Part shown: in pieces, positions 1 through 11,813 of the stretch
How the letters are laid out: the number at the start of each line of letters is the position of its first letter
Numbering within the stretch: position 1 is the stretch's first letter
Assembly: GCA_029237695.1 (NCBI GenBank)
Contig: CM055265.1
Location: 118,435,078 to 118,499,077, forward strand
Origin: Conchocele bisecta
Taxonomy: Eukaryota; Mollusca; Bivalvia; Lucinida; Thyasiridae
DNA: 64,000 nucleotides
Reading direction: 5' to 3'
Notes under the pieces: model-generated
Databases searched by the model: none
Seen by the model: only the letters and a program-made list of their open reading frames with translations
What the model was told of the DNA's origin: nothing
Translations under genes and position numbers: made by a program

Positions 1-1153
1 TTTATTGCGTTCTAACGCACTCAAATTCGTTCTGACGATTTCAATTATTTCGTTCTAACGACTTCGAATTCGTTCTAACGCATTGCAATTCGTTCTAACG
101 CATTGCAATTCGTTCTAACGCATTCAATTATTTCGTTTTAACGCATTGTAATTCGTTCTAACGATTTCAATTATTTCGTTCTAACGCATTCCAATTGGTT
201 CTAACGCATTCCAATTGGTTCTAACGCATTCAATTATTGCGTTCTAACGCATTCGAATTCGTTCTGACGATTTCAAATATTTCGTTCTAACGAATTCGAA
301 TTCGTTCTAACGCATTGCAATTCGTTCTAACGCATTGCAATTCGTTCTAACGACTTCCTATTAGTTTTAACGCATTCAGTGATTGCGTTCTAACGCATTC
401 AAATTCGTTCTAACGCATTCAATTTTTGCGTTTTAACGCATTGCAATTAGTTCTAACGATTTCAATTATTTCGTTCTAACGCATTCCAATTCGTTCTAAT
501 GCATTCAATTATTGCGTTCTAACGCATTCAAATTCGTTCTGACGATTTTAATTATTTCGTTCTAACGCATTCGAATTCGTTCTAACGCATTCAATTATTG
601 CGTTCTAAAGCATTCGAATTCGTTCTGACGATTTCAAATATTTCGTTCTAACGAATTCGAATTCGTTCTAACGCATTGCAATTCGTTCTAACGACTTCCT
701 ATTAGTTTTAACGCATTCAGTGATTGCGTTCTAACGCATTCAAATTCGTTCTAACGCATTCAATTTTTGCGTTTTAACGCATTGCAATTAGTTCTAACGA
801 TTTCAATTATTTCGTTCTAACGCATTCCAATTCGTTCTAATGCATTCAATTATTGCGTTCTAACGCATTCAAATTCGTTCTGACGATTTCAAATATTTCG
901 TTCTAACTAATTCGAATTTGTTCTAATGCATTCCAATTCGTTCTAACGCATTCCATTATTGCGTTCTAACGCATTCAAATTCGTTCTAACGATTTCAATT
1001 ATTTCGTTCTAACGAATTCCAATTCGTTCTAACCCATTCAATTATTGCGTTCTAACGCATTCACATTCGCTCTAACGATTTCAATTATTTCGTTCTAACG
1101 AATTCCAATTCGTTCTAACGCATTGCAATTCGTTCTAACGCATTCCATTATAG
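1..1153. repeat. Tandem array of ~20 bp repeat, forward orientation
   Basis: The stretch is built almost entirely from a ~19-23 bp unit containing CGTTCTAACG followed by CATTCAATT, ATTTCAATT or similar spacers. The array runs off the left edge of the window. Larger groups of units recur; for example the stretch around 241-480 is echoed around 600-850, so higher-order duplication occurred. No coding potential is seen. The same unit returns in reverse complement at 1919-3975. Confidence 0.95.
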
Positions 1154-1165
1154 CACTTTGTTGTA

Positions 1166-1662
1166 GGGGGTGGTCGATTTTTCTATGTTTGTGCATTTCT
1201 GACTTCAATTAACGACCATACTTGAAAACGGCATTCAGGCCCGAATCCGACGGTGCCGACGCATACTCGGGACATAGTCTTACAGTTCAGTATGTGTCTA
1301 CATTGGGCAACTGGACTTGTTTGACCAGCCGCCATGACACTTTAATTCAGGGGGTGGTCCATTTAACCATTTTCTTGGTTTTCTGACTTCAACTGACCAC
1401 CATATTTGTAAATAGGATTCAGGCCCAAATCCGACGGTGCCGACGGATACTCAGAACATAGTCCTACAATTCAGTATATGTCAACATTGTGCAAATTGAC
1501 TTGTTTGACAAGCCGCCAACCCATTTTAATTCAGGGGGTGGTCTATTTGCCCATTTTCTTGTTGCATATTTGTTAATGGGATTCAGGCCCAGACGGTGCG
1601 GTGCAGACGTATACTCGGGACATAGCCCTACAACTCAGTATATATCTACATTGGGCAACTTT
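1166..1662. repeat. 184 bp tandem repeat, ~2.7 copies
   Basis: Copies begin with GGGGGTGGTC at 1166, 1350 and 1534, giving two exact 184 bp spacings; the third copy is incomplete and ends near 1662. A small open frame over the third copy (1489-1701) is not shared by the other copies and is not credible as a gene. The block sits at the centre of the two oppositely oriented 20 bp arrays. Confidence 0.9.
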
Positions 1663-1918
1663 CGTAGAATTATGAAATACTCTAAAAAGAAATATACCTA
1701 GTCAAGCCTCCCAAAGTCAAGAAATATTCATAAACCTATTTTTCTAGACACACTGGTGTAACTTGCAGGGTTGGTAGTGAAGTACATAGAAAAAACCATT
1801 TTTAAAGCCGCCCACTGTCCCGTGAGACATTATACATGTCAATGGCGGCAATGGTACTGTTGTTGTTGTTGTTGTTACTGCACTGTTTATTTGAAATCCA
1901 GCCGCTGAGTTTTGAATT
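1663..1918. other. Spacer with short (TTG)n microsatellite, no gene
   Basis: Non-coding sequence between the 184 bp repeats and the inverted array. It contains a (TTG)n run of six units near 1858-1876. No gene or element was recognised. Confidence 0.6.
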
Positions 1919-3975
1919 TGAATACGTTAGAACGAATTGGAATGCGTTAGAACGAATTGCAATGCGTTAGAACGAATTCGTTAGAACGAACTAATTGAAA
2001 TCGTTAGAACGAATTTGAATGCGTTAGAACGCAATAATGGAATGCGTTAGAACGAATTGGAATGCGTTAGAACGAATTTCAATGTGTTAGAACGAATTCG
2101 AATTCGTTACAACGAAATAATTGAAATCGTTAGAATGCGTTAGAACGCAATAATTGAATGCGTTAGAACGAATTGGAATGCATTAGAACGAATTGGAATG
2201 AGTTAGAACGAAATAATTGAAATCGTTAGAACGAATGTTAATGCGTTAAAACGCAATAATTGAATGCGTTAGAACGAATTGGAATGCGTTAGAACGAATT
2301 GCAATGCGTTAGAACGAATTCGAATTCGTTAGAACGCAATGATTGAAATCGCTAGAACAAATTTGAATGCGTTAGAACGCAATAATTGAATGCGTTAGAA
2401 CTAATTAGAATGCGTTAGAACGAATTGGAATGCGTTAGAACGAATTGCAATGCGTTAGAACGAATTCGAATACGTTAGAACGAATTCGAATTCATTAGAA
2501 CGAAATAATTGAAATCGTTAGAACGAATTCGAATGCGTTAGAACGAAATAATTGAATTCGTAAATAAACGAATTAAGAAACGAATTCGAATGCGTTAGAA
2601 CGAAATTTAATTGAAATCGTTAAGAACAATTGAATGCGTTAGAACGAAATAATTGAAATCGTTAGAACGAATTCGAATGCGTTAGAACGAAATAATTGAA
2701 ATCGTTAGAACGAATTCGAATGCGTTAGAACGAAATAATTGAAATCGTTAAGAAACGAACGAAAGCTGAACGAAATTAATTGAATCGTTAGAACGAATTC
2801 GAATGCGTTATACGGAAATATTGAAATCGTTAGAACGAATGAAATGCGTTAGAACGAAATTCAATTGAAATCGTTAGAAACGAATTCGGGGAATGCGTTT
2901 GAACCGAATAATTGAAATCGTTAGAACGAAAATTCGAATGCCGTTCAGAACGAAATAATTGAAATCGTTAGAAATCGAATTCGAAATGCTGTTAGAACGA
3001 AATAAATGAAACGTTAGAACGAATTTCGAATGCGTTAGAACGAATAAATAATTGAAATCCGTTTAGGAAGAAATTCGAATGCGTTAGAACGAAATAATTG
3101 AAATCGTTAGAACAGAATTCGAATGCGTTAGAACGACATAATTGAAATCGTTAGAACGAATTCGAATGCGTTAGAACGTATAATTGAAAAATCGTTAGAA
3201 ACGAATTCGAAATGCGTTAGAACGAATAATTGAAATCGTTTAGAACGATTCGAATGCGTTAGGAAGAAAATAATTGAAATCGTTAGAACGAATTCGAATG
3301 CGGTTAGAACGAAAAATATTGAAAATCGTTAGAACGAATTAGAATGCGTTTGAACGAAATAAGTGAAATCGTTGAACGAATTCGATGCGTGTAGACGAAA
3401 ATAATTGAAAATCGTTAGAACGATTACGAAATGCGTTTAGAACGAAATAATTGAAATTCGTTAGAACGTAATTCGAATGCGTTAGAACGAAATAATTGAA
3501 ATCGTTAGAAGAATTCGTATGAGTTAGAACGAAATAATTGAATCGTTAGAAACGAATTCGAATGGCGTTAGAACGAAATAATTGAAATCGGTTAGAACGA
3601 ATTCGGAATGCGTTAGAACGAAATAATTGGAAATCGTTAGAACGAATTCGAATGCGTTAGAACGAAATAATTGAAATCGTTAGAACGAATTCGAATGCGT
3701 TAGAACGAAATAATTGAAATCGTTAGAACGAATTCGAATGCGTTAGAACGAAATAATTGAAATCGTTAGAACGAATTCGAATGCTTAGAACGAAAATTAA
3801 TTGAAATCGTAGAACGAATTCGAATGAGTTAGAACGAAATTAATTGAAATCGTTTAGAACGAATCGAATTGCGTTAGAACGAAATAATTGAAATCGTTAG
3901 AACGAATTCGAATGCGTTAGAACGAAATAATTGAAATCGTTAGAACGAATTGGAATGCGTTCTAAGGAAATAATC
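1919..3975. repeat. Same ~20 bp repeat in reverse orientation
   Basis: The unit is CGTTAGAACG, the reverse complement of CGTTCTAACG in the first array. From about 2480 onward it is organised as a ~43 bp dimer alternating AATTCGAATG and AAATAATTGAAAT spacers. Between roughly 2550 and 3860 many units carry single-base insertions or deletions, while units around 3610-3780 are clean and identical, which looks like residual sequencing error rather than old divergence. Confidence 0.95.
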
Positions 3976-4023
3976 AAATGTGTCAGAACATTGTTTTCTC
4001 TTCTCATGTCTCTTATAAGGCTC

Positions 4024-4172
4024 CGTAAATATTTGATGGAATTTCATCAAATAATTTTTTTTGGAGAGGGTTACTTTTTTGTTATTGATGAAAAAGTACT
4101 TACTTTTAAATATTTTTTAGATTTAATGTGTGTAATGGCCAAATGTTCGTCGGCAGCAAAACGTGGAACAGA
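4024..4172 (+). repeat. Half-copy of the fold-back element found at 5702-6261
   Basis: The segment from 'ATATTTGATGGAATTTCAT' to the 'GGCAGCAAAACGTGGAACAGAC' region matches the right arm of the inverted element at about 6112-6258, and in reverse its left arm. Only one arm is present here, so this is a truncated copy. The surrounding 4173-4496 bases show no gene. Confidence 0.75.
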
Positions 4173-4496
4173 CATTAGGCACGTGTTGTCAGATCGCGAC
4201 TCCAATGTTATGTCATGTCGCGTCCTCTGACAGTGATGTTTCACACCGTATCGATTACGCTATACCACACGTGTGAAAACTGACACGAGTTACCGAACAT
4301 AATTCAACATTAGCATAACCTTCATTCAACTTTTGTTAATTTGCATTATTTAGAGGAAGCATTATGATATCCATAGCTAAAGATTGTGACTTAAGCATGT
4401 CGATTTACATTATGTTGCCACACGAGTTCGTGATTTCAATGGAAGGAAACATGCCTTTGTAGAGCTCGTAAGCCAGAATTACAGTGAAAGCTCACT

Positions 4497-4586
4497 AAAC
4501 CGGACCACTGGGGCCGTTTCACTAAACTTCGTAAGACTAAAAGGTTCGTAAGTGCAAATTTATCATAGTCTGTAAATTTCACATTT
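4497..4586 (+). mobile_element. MITE family B, left end only (truncated)
   Basis: It begins with GGGGCCGTTTCACTAAACTT and continues through the 'AAGTGCAAATTTATCATAG' and 'CTGTAAATTTCACATT' blocks that open every family B copy (40631, 49468, 50779, 51300, 60244). The right half is missing and the element at 4587-5170 begins immediately after it. Confidence 0.75.
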
Positions 4587-5170
4587 CCATTATGACGCCA
4601 AGTGGCGCTCCAAAATAAGTAGCTACCCACCTTCATAACCATAATCTCCATTTGCAAACACGAACACTTATTACACCCAGCTGCGCTAATCTTGTCAATA
4701 TTGGTCAATGATGCTGAACATGTACACACCCAGCTGCGTTAATGTTGTCAATGTTGGTCAATGTTTCTGAACATTTCAGAATCATTGCCCAATATTGACA
4801 AGATTACCGCAGCTGGGTGTGTGCATGTTCAGCATCATTGACCAATATTGACAACATTACCGCAGCCGGGTGTGTACATGTTCAGAACCATTGACCAATA
4901 TTGACAAGATTAACGCAGCTGTGTGTGTACATGTTCAGAACCATTGACAAATATTGACAATATTACCGCAGCTAGGTGTGTAAATGTTCAGAACGATTGA
5001 CCACTATTGACAAGATTAACACAGCTGAGTGTGTACATGTTCAGAATCATTGACCAATATTGACAAGATTACCGCAGCTGGGTGTAATAAGTGTTCATGT
5101 TTGCAAATGGAGATTATGGTTATGAAGGGGGGTAATACTTATTTTGGAGCGCCACTTGGCGTCATAATGG
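4587..5170. mobile_element. Inverted-repeat element carrying an internal 53 bp minisatellite
   Basis: The ends are inverted copies of about 95 bp: CCATTATGACGCCAAGTGGC on the left is matched by its complement ending at 5170, and similarity continues inward to the 'ACACCCAGCTGCG' block. Between the arms are about eight tandem copies of a 53 bp unit containing ATTGACCAATATTGACAAG and CCGCAGCTGGGTG; unit starts at 4803, 4856 and 4909 give the spacing. No transposase frame is present, so it is a non-autonomous fold-back type element. Confidence 0.85.
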
Positions 5171-5399
5171 AAGCGTTCCCATTATGACAACATGGGGCGT
5201 TGCATGTTTCATTCGGCCTTCTGCTTACTGCGATGCTGGCATCCCTCATTCGGCCATTTCATATTCTGACATGGGCCATTCTGCGTGCTTGCATGCTTCA
5301 TTCGGCGGAATTCATATAGTCATATACGCATCCCAGCAAGCAATAAGCAGAATGACACATGGCATAATATGGCATGTAATCGAGGTATGCAACATGCAA

Positions 5400-5580
5400 T
5401 GTAATACTGCAAGATGGAGTTGTCATTAAGCAGTATTGTATAGCCAAGATGCAGGATGACATGTAACAATGTCAAATAGTCAATCGATGTATGCAATGTG
5501 AAATGTAATAATGCACGATGGAGTTGTCATTAAGCAGTAACGAGTAGCCGCAGTGCATGATGACATGTAACAATGGTCGA
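5400..5580. repeat. ~106 bp tandem duplication
   Basis: The block GATGGAGTTGTCATTAAGCA through GATGACATGTAACAATG occurs near 5412-5471 and again near 5518-5575, with a third degenerate trace up to about 5615. Small open frames across this region (5184-5429, 5557-5748) have low-complexity His/Cys-rich translations and no recognisable domain. Confidence 0.75.
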
Positions 5581-5701
5581 CGGCATTGTCATGAAGCAGC
5601 ATGCAATGTAGTGGCGGATATGCCCTTCCATACCCATCTGCCACCACATCACGCAAGCCATACACTAGTGTGTACTTCGTATACTAGCAGCACTAGCTTG
5701 C

Positions 5702-6261
5702 CTACTGTCTGTTCCACGTTTTGCTGCCGACGATCTTTTGGCTATTAAACACAATAAACCTAAAAAATATTTAAAAGTAAGTACTTTTTTATCAATAACA
5801 AAAAAGTCACCCTCCCCAAAAAAAAGATTTTGATGAAATTCCATCAAATATTTATTTTATTGCGAAAAAACGATTTTCCTATGGGAATTTAACATGGGGG
5901 CTAAAAATAGATTTTTTTTAATATTTCTTTTATTTGTGGACCGATTTTCAAAATCTAACTTTCGTTTTCTTAGTTACATCATTTTCAAGCTAACTCGCCA
6001 GGTTTCGGTGTCAATTTCCAAATTTTTTCGTTTTTTGATCCTGAAAACGAAAATGTTTTGGAAATTAACTCCCCATGTTAAATTTCCATAGGAAAATCGC
6101 AATAAAATCAATATTTGATGGAATTTCATGAAACAAATTTTTTTTGGGAGGGCGACCTTTTTGTTATTGGTGAAAAAGTACTTTCATTTAAATATTTTTT
6201 TAGATTTAATGTGTTTAATAACCAAAAGTTCATCGGCAGAAAAACGTCTAACAGACAGTAG
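5702..6261. mobile_element. Fold-back element, ~180 bp inverted arms
   Basis: The left arm starts CTACTGTCTGTTCCACGTTT and the right arm ends with the complementary CAGACAGTAG. Inside are the inverted blocks 'AAAAAGTACTT', 'GATGGAATTTCAT' and 'TATGGGAATTTAACATGGGG'. The inner portion resembles the inner part of MITE family A (41248-41841, 56440-56996), so the two families may share an ancestor. No protein-coding gene is present. Confidence 0.85.
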
Positions 6262-6265
6262 CTTA

Positions 6266-6576
6266 CCTGTAGCAGATTTCACCAACATTGCAAAGTATAC
6301 TTTTCCAGCAAAGTATACTTTGAGGGAGTAATCATTTATTTTTCCCGAAATGCATTATTTCATATAGAACTACCAACTGCATATATTTGATGATTAAAAG
6401 TATGCAGAATTATTATTCTGAATTTATTACATTATCACAGCCATTTTGGCTGTGATAATGTAATAAATTCAGTATAATAAAAATTAATAAATTTATCCTA
6501 AAACTGAGAATTTCTCCCTCAAAGTATACTTTGATAGAAAAGTATACTTTGCAATGTTGGTAAAATAGGCTACAGG
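6266..6576. mobile_element. MITE family C, copy 1
   Basis: Terminal inverted repeats start CCTGTAGCAGATTTCACCAA and end with the complement. The sub-terminal motif AAAGTATACTTT is repeated near both ends, and the centre is a near-perfect hairpin, CATTATCACAGCCATTTTGG with its complement. Other copies are at 7292-7513, 7954-8266 and 57377-57683. Confidence 0.9.
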
Positions 6577-7291
6577 TATGGGGCAAGGCTAACCTGGGTC
6601 TACACTGGTCACAAACTTAATACGCTTCATTGTATCGATCACAGCATATACTATATTAGCATGTCGTTATCTAATACATGTATGACGTGATAGTTTTTCA
6701 GTAGTCGTCATCTTTCACATTTAAATAATATATTGACTATCATATGGGCGGGTGGCACGATTTACCCAAATCTACCCAAGTCTTACACAAACATTATGTA
6801 ATCACTATATTTATTCATAAATATAAAGCTATATACATCATTATAACGTTCATTGGACGATACTTACATAATATAATTATGTCATTACATTTCTCAAATC
6901 AGGGCCCATTTTAACCCTTACACCGCAATCTTAATTTTTTGCCGTCTGCTGTTTGTTTTCTATTTTTCATTTGTATCATCACAACATGATTTGAGAACAC
7001 TTAAGAGTAATTTACAACATGCTTTAACAGCATTTCAGAATCATTTACATTGAAAATGATTCTGAAGTGCTGTCAAAACATGTTTTTATTGAGAAATAAG
7101 GCAAGATATAAAAGCAACAGCAGACAACCATTGTTGTGTGTAGCGGTCTAAGGGTTAATGTTGTATATTTAATCAAGGGAGAGTACTGCAACACTTCAAA
7201 CGTAGATTAAACAAACATTGGCACAACCATCCAGGCAAGGTTATCCCACATGTTATGCCACAACCGACACTTTGGAAACGATAGCGAGACC
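6577..7291. other. No gene recognised
   Basis: AT-rich non-coding sequence. A weak inverted pair around 6995-7075 (TTTACAACATGCTTTAACAG against the complementary stretch near 7070) may be an old element. Confidence 0.5.
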
Positions 7292-7513
7292 AGTAGCCTA
7301 TTTTACCAAAATTGCTAAGCATACTTATCTAGCTAAATATACTTTGAGGGAGTAATCATTATTTCATATAGATCTGAACACTGCATACATTTGACTTCAT
7401 AAAAAACTCAGTGTAATAAACATTAATAAATGTATTCTTAAATTGAAAAGTTCTCCTTTAAAGTGTACTTAGCAAGATAAGTATACTTGCAATTTTGTTG
7501 AAATAGGCTACAT
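7292..7513. mobile_element. MITE family C, copy 2 (internally deleted)
   Basis: The ends AGTAGCCTATTTTACCAA and the complementary AAATAGGCTACA are present with the AGTATACTT sub-terminal blocks, but the central TATCACAGCC hairpin is missing, so this copy is shorter than copies 1 and 3. Confidence 0.85.
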
Positions 7514-7953
7514 ATAAATGCGTCGGACCACAGAGGCTTTGGAGCTATACGGGTATGGAAGGTGTTGGAGCCAATTCCCACCCATAAATATAAGCTGAAC
7601 AAATGAATGGCTTTGGAGCCTGATTAGACGTCGACGATGGTAAGAAACATTACAAAATGTATATACTTTTATTAAAGGGGCCTTTTTGTCGCCCGGGGGC
7701 CCAAATTGTGTGTGAGCACTTTTTATCAGCGGCCAATAATGGGGTTACATGAGAGATCGGACTGAGTTTCATCCCGTTATTCTATGAATAGGTGTCCGGT
7801 CCAGTCAAGTCTATGTGGCTGTGTATATGGTGCTTATGGGATTTGTGATTTGATGAGATGGCAAACAGTGCAGATCGAAAATCGGTGTAGGTATAAATGG
7901 TAGACAATAATAAGTTGCTGGAGGTCAATCGATGAGTCCAAAAATAGGAAAAC
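7514..7953. other. No gene recognised
   Basis: Non-coding. The 'GGGTATGGAAGGT' block near 7550-7610 with 'AATTCCCACC' and 'TAAGCTGAACAAAT' recurs near 28860-28915, so part of this is a dispersed repeat. Confidence 0.5.
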
Positions 7954-8266
7954 CAGTAGCCTATTTCACCAACATTGCTAAGTATACTTATCTAGCAAAG
8001 TATACTTTGAGGGAGAAATTTTCAATTTAAGAATAAATTTATTAATTTTTATTATGCTGCATTTATTACATTATCACAGCCAAAATGGCTGTGATAATGT
8101 AATAAATTCAGTATAATAATTATGCATACTTTTAATCATCAAATATATGCAGTCGTTAGTTCTATATGCCATAACATAATGCATTTCGGGAAAAATAAAT
8201 GATTACTCCCTCAAAGTATACTTTGCTAGATAAGTATACTTTGCAATGATGATGATATAGGCTACA
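7954..8266. mobile_element. MITE family C, copy 3
   Basis: It has the full structure of copy 1: AGTAGCCTATTTCACCAACA start, duplicated AAGTATACTT blocks, central TATCACAGCC hairpin and a complementary end at GGCTACA. Relative to copy 1 the two halves sit in the opposite order, as expected for an inverted insertion. Confidence 0.9.
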
Positions 8267-8386
8267 GGTGCATTATCATATCATAGCCTCATGTTCGTGT
8301 ATAATAAATACATGATGGAGTGCACGTGCATGCATGTCACTACAATAGTGTATATGGGTGCTAAACAGTATATATGCTGTGTGTGG

Positions 8387-8475
8387 CTTAGTGGTATCGC
8401 AACCGGCGAATGTCCACAATTTTGCAGAACTTTTGTTCAATCTATCTGGTCGAGAGTTCGAACCTCACAAAACAC
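8387..8475 (+). ncRNA. tRNA-like sequence, probable SINE head
   Basis: An A-box-like TGGCTTAGTGG is followed about 55 bases later by a B-box-like GAGTTCGAACCTC. The T stem pairs at four of five positions, but the acceptor stem pairs poorly, so it is not a functional tRNA. A tRNA-derived SINE or tRNA pseudogene is the likeliest reading. Confidence 0.4.
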
Positions 8476-9282
8476 ATTACTTTTGTCGATAATATTGTGT
8501 TCCTTTTATGACTGGTTGGTGGAGAGGGAAATATGTGAAACGGCAATGGTTATCACTCTTGCTGTATGACCTCAATTAGCTACAATAATTCGGAAGTGCA
8601 TACCGAAACCTGTTGCATGTAAGACAAAATGTAGTAAAACTGTATATTTTATACATTTAAGCAAATAATCTTTGATGTAAAACTAGTAAATTGCCAAAAA
8701 TAATAGATCTAGAATAGGGAAATCATTTTCCCATGGAATCCATCTTTTCTCTTGTTGTTGTTGTTCAACATTCAACATAACGAAATGATGCTTTTACATT
8801 TACAAGATATGCATGTAAATGTCAGATAAACACCTTGACACGGTAAAATAACCAATTGCTGCATGTGTATGTTCTTTATTAGTAATGTATTGATACAGTT
8901 TTAATAGTTTTATATCGCTAACATATCAAACACGCCGGATAATCGATTGCGAAAATCACTCTTCCATGCCTTACATTAAATAGATGGGGTTAAATGCTAC
9001 CCTCGTGAGAGCGTGGAGCGGGGTAGCAATTTTGTTTCTAGACCTCAATGAGGCATGATCGCCGAAAACATACTCCCAGAGTATTCATGTACTGTAGGCA
9101 TGTCAAATGATGGACACAGATGCAATGTGCATTTAGTTATTAGTCTTCTTCAAAGTGAGACTAACTTTCTACATGTAAACTACATGTATCTCATGCAGAA
9201 GTTAGTGTAAATTGTTTGAGCAACACATATAAAAAAGAAAAGTTATCATAAAATATAAACAAATAAAAATATATCTATATGT
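8476..9282. other. No gene recognised
   Basis: AT-rich non-coding sequence with a short (TTG)n run near 8750. Nothing else could be supported. Confidence 0.5.
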
Positions 9283-9362
9283 ATGAAAAACTAAGATTCG
9301 AACTCCGGGATGACATAATTCATACACTGTCACTCTATCCCCTCGACCACACAAGACTGTGT
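9283..9362 (-). ncRNA. tRNA-like sequence, minus strand
   Basis: On the minus strand an A-box-like TGGTCGAGGGG is followed by a B-box-like GGAGTTCGAATC at tRNA spacing. The acceptor stem does not close convincingly. As at 8387, a SINE head or tRNA pseudogene fits better than a working tRNA gene. Confidence 0.4.
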
Positions 9363-9982
9363 GACCAATCTCAAAGTCGCTATTGAAAAGGAATGCAGGC
9401 ACGGGTATATTTACCTGTCTCACCTATTCTGTGTTCTCTTTATGACCGGTTTGTTTGTAAACAAGTAGCAAGTTATCGTCTGCGGACTATATGTCTAAAG
9501 TGACACACATCATTCATATTCAGCATCATTAACAACATGTTCAAACTGGATTACCATTTGTTCTTCCATTCAAATCAAGTTAGCAAGCAAGCATGTGCCA
9601 CAATGACACGTACATCCGTCTAGTAGTAAAACCTACCCTCCATACGTGTACATATATTTTTGTTTGGTACGTTGCCCGCATTACGGGCCTTTAAGCCTAG
9701 TCACCCAATAATTTGGTTGGTCTCTGTATATCAGGACAAGGGCTATGCACTCTAGTATTGAAATTGTAACTGTCATTGAAGAGTGATCGCCCTTGAACAA
9801 TAATGTTATAGTCACTGTGTCATATTAACACAACGTTTGTTATATGTGGCTGTGACTGAAGAAATGAGATTTTTGGGTTATGCGACCAGTGTAGCTGCAG
9901 CTCATTTTCCATGCAAACCGAAGCAAGTCGAACCCCTGTGAAATTCATTAGCTGAATATACAAATACCGTTCACATACCAAC
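9363..9982. other. No gene recognised
   Basis: Non-coding sequence without recognisable coding frames, arrays or inverted repeats. Confidence 0.45.
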
Positions 9983-10086
9983 TACAGTGGGGTCAGCGTG
10001 TAAGTGCACACACGAACGAACACGACAGGTTGGAATCAACCTGTCGTGTTCGTTCGTGTGTGCACTTACACGCTGACCCCACTGTA
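9983..10086. repeat. 104 bp perfect palindrome
   Basis: TACAGTGGGGTCAGCGTGTA at the left is matched base for base by its complement ending at 10086, and the symmetry continues to the centre at CCTGTCGTGTTCG-type arms. It is probably a tiny fold-back element. Confidence 0.9.
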
Positions 10087-10111
10087 ATAAACACCAATTA
10101 TCAAGAAACAG

Positions 10112-10530
10112 TACAAATCAATACCACCTGACAAGACATACAGTGAAACCTCTCAAAAGCGGACACCCAGGGAGGTCCCAGGGTGTCCGCTTTAGAGATG
10201 TTCCACTGTAATGAAGGCATACAAGCGCACCAATACGTGAAATTGTGTTATTTTGGCTTTTGTATGTGAAAATAACATATTTTGATACTATTTTCCACAT
10301 TTTGATCCTCACCAATTGCATAGCCCCGGGGGCGTTTATTAGAATAAATACGGTATTTTCATTGCAATAAACAATACATATTTGAAGTAGGTTACAGCAG
10401 GTACGTACAATTTCACGTATTGGTGCGCTTGTATGCCTTCATTACAGTGGAACATCTCTAAAGCGGACACCCTGGGTGTCCGCTTTTGTGAGGTTCCGCT
10501 GTATGTCTTGTCAGGTGGTATTGATTTGTA
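10112..10530. mobile_element. Inverted-repeat element with GTGTCCGCTTT hairpins
   Basis: The left arm (TACAAATCAATACCACCTGA ... ATACGTGAAATTG) and right arm (the complement, ending at 10530) are about 130 bp each. Each arm contains its own GGGTGTCCGCTTT hairpin. The AT-rich middle has no coding frame. It lies 25 bp from the 104 bp palindrome. Confidence 0.85.
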
Positions 10531-11421
10531 ATGATTTGTGAATACGGAAATTAATTACATGGAAGCCAACAAAAATGTTTCTCGTGTGTCCGGTTTACCA
10601 ATAGTATACGGAATTACGATTTAGAGCCATGGTATTGGACTTTTACAACCAGAGAATATGAATGTGTATCTGAGTTGACGTCACAAAAGCAGTGACGTGC
10701 TAGTTCTAAGTACATGTCTCTAATTAAATTGCATTACACCTGTTGCATATAAAGCGGAAAACGTGCATCTAGTCACCTGCATGTTTCCTAAATGATAATG
10801 AAGCTTTAACTCTAAATTGGGCCTGTAGTGAAAACTGATCATATACAGCATCTAATTGTATAAACACGTGGATTGAACCTTAATTTACGTTTACAATGAT
10901 CAAACTTTATAATCTGTCGTAAATATTATTTGTTCAGGTGACGCATTTAATTAATATCAATAATTAGAAAATAACATGCCTCATTTGCATATGAAAATAG
11001 CCTGATACCACCGCGAGTCACTATCAGTAAAATAAATATTACTGAATGATTATATCTGTACAGCGGGCACTCTTAATTTTTAATTTCTAGAACTGGTAGA
11101 ATAGTGCCACAATTATACACTTATTTAATTCCTATAAAGAACATCCTGTGCCTACTAAGTGGGCATGTACCTTTAACAATGTTGCTGTTTCGTGAAATAG
11201 TGACTCATGTTGTTAATGAATTTTGGGCCTCTGGCTGACATAAGTGATGATACGGTATTTATAACTATTTGAAATGCTAGAGGTATTATGTAAATCAGCT
11301 ATTTACAAACTTATTTTTTATCTCTTTTCTGTGGGATACTATGTCAGTGTGATTGATTAATATTTGGATTATCCCACATCGCCCGCGTTCGTGTGATTTG
11401 ACCCCGTGTTATGACGGGAAG
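10531..11421. other. No gene recognised
   Basis: AT-rich non-coding sequence. No element boundaries or coding signals were supported. Confidence 0.45.
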
Positions 11422-11813
11422 CTACGGAAGCCCATTAGGGCCACTTCACTTCTTTTTTTTATCTTTTCTTGAATTTTCGAGATCTTTTCTTGAATTTTCA
11501 AGATACTTTATTGAATTTTCGAGATCTTTTCTTGAATTTTCAAGATGTTTTCTTGAATTTTCAAGTTCTTTTCTTGAATTTTCAAGATCTTTTCTTGAAA
11601 ATTCAAGAAAAGATCTTGAAAATTCAAGAAAAGAACTTGAAAATTCAATATTTCAAGATGTTTTTTTAATTTTCAAGATCTTCTTTCAAGATGTTTTTTT
11701 AATTTTCAAGATCTTTTCTTGAAAATTCAAGAAAAGATCTTGAAAATTCAAGAAAATATCTTGAATAAATGGAAATTAAATAAAAGTGAAGTGGCCCTAA
11801 TGGGCTTCCGTAG
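11422..11813. mobile_element. Inverted-repeat element with TTCTTGAATTTTCAAGATC minisatellite
   Basis: The ends CTACGGAAGCCCATTAGGG and the complementary CCTAATGGGCTTCCGTAG form inverted termini of about 35 bp. The interior is a run of a ~19 bp self-complementary unit (CTTGAATTTTCAAGATCTTT) that changes strand at about 11600. The Phe-rich open frames at 11411-11722 and 11469-11669 are by-products of this repeat. Confidence 0.85.

Noticed and set aside
4587..5170. Helitron
   Set aside because: The ends are long inverted repeats and there is no CTAG-type 3' end with its hairpin, so a fold-back element is a better description.
5184..5748. Small His/Cys-rich frames
   Set aside because: They overlap a 106 bp tandem duplication on both strands with no recognisable motif.
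8387..9362. Functional tRNA genes
   Set aside because: A- and B-box-like motifs are present, but acceptor stems do not pair, so they are kept only as tRNA-like or SINE heads.
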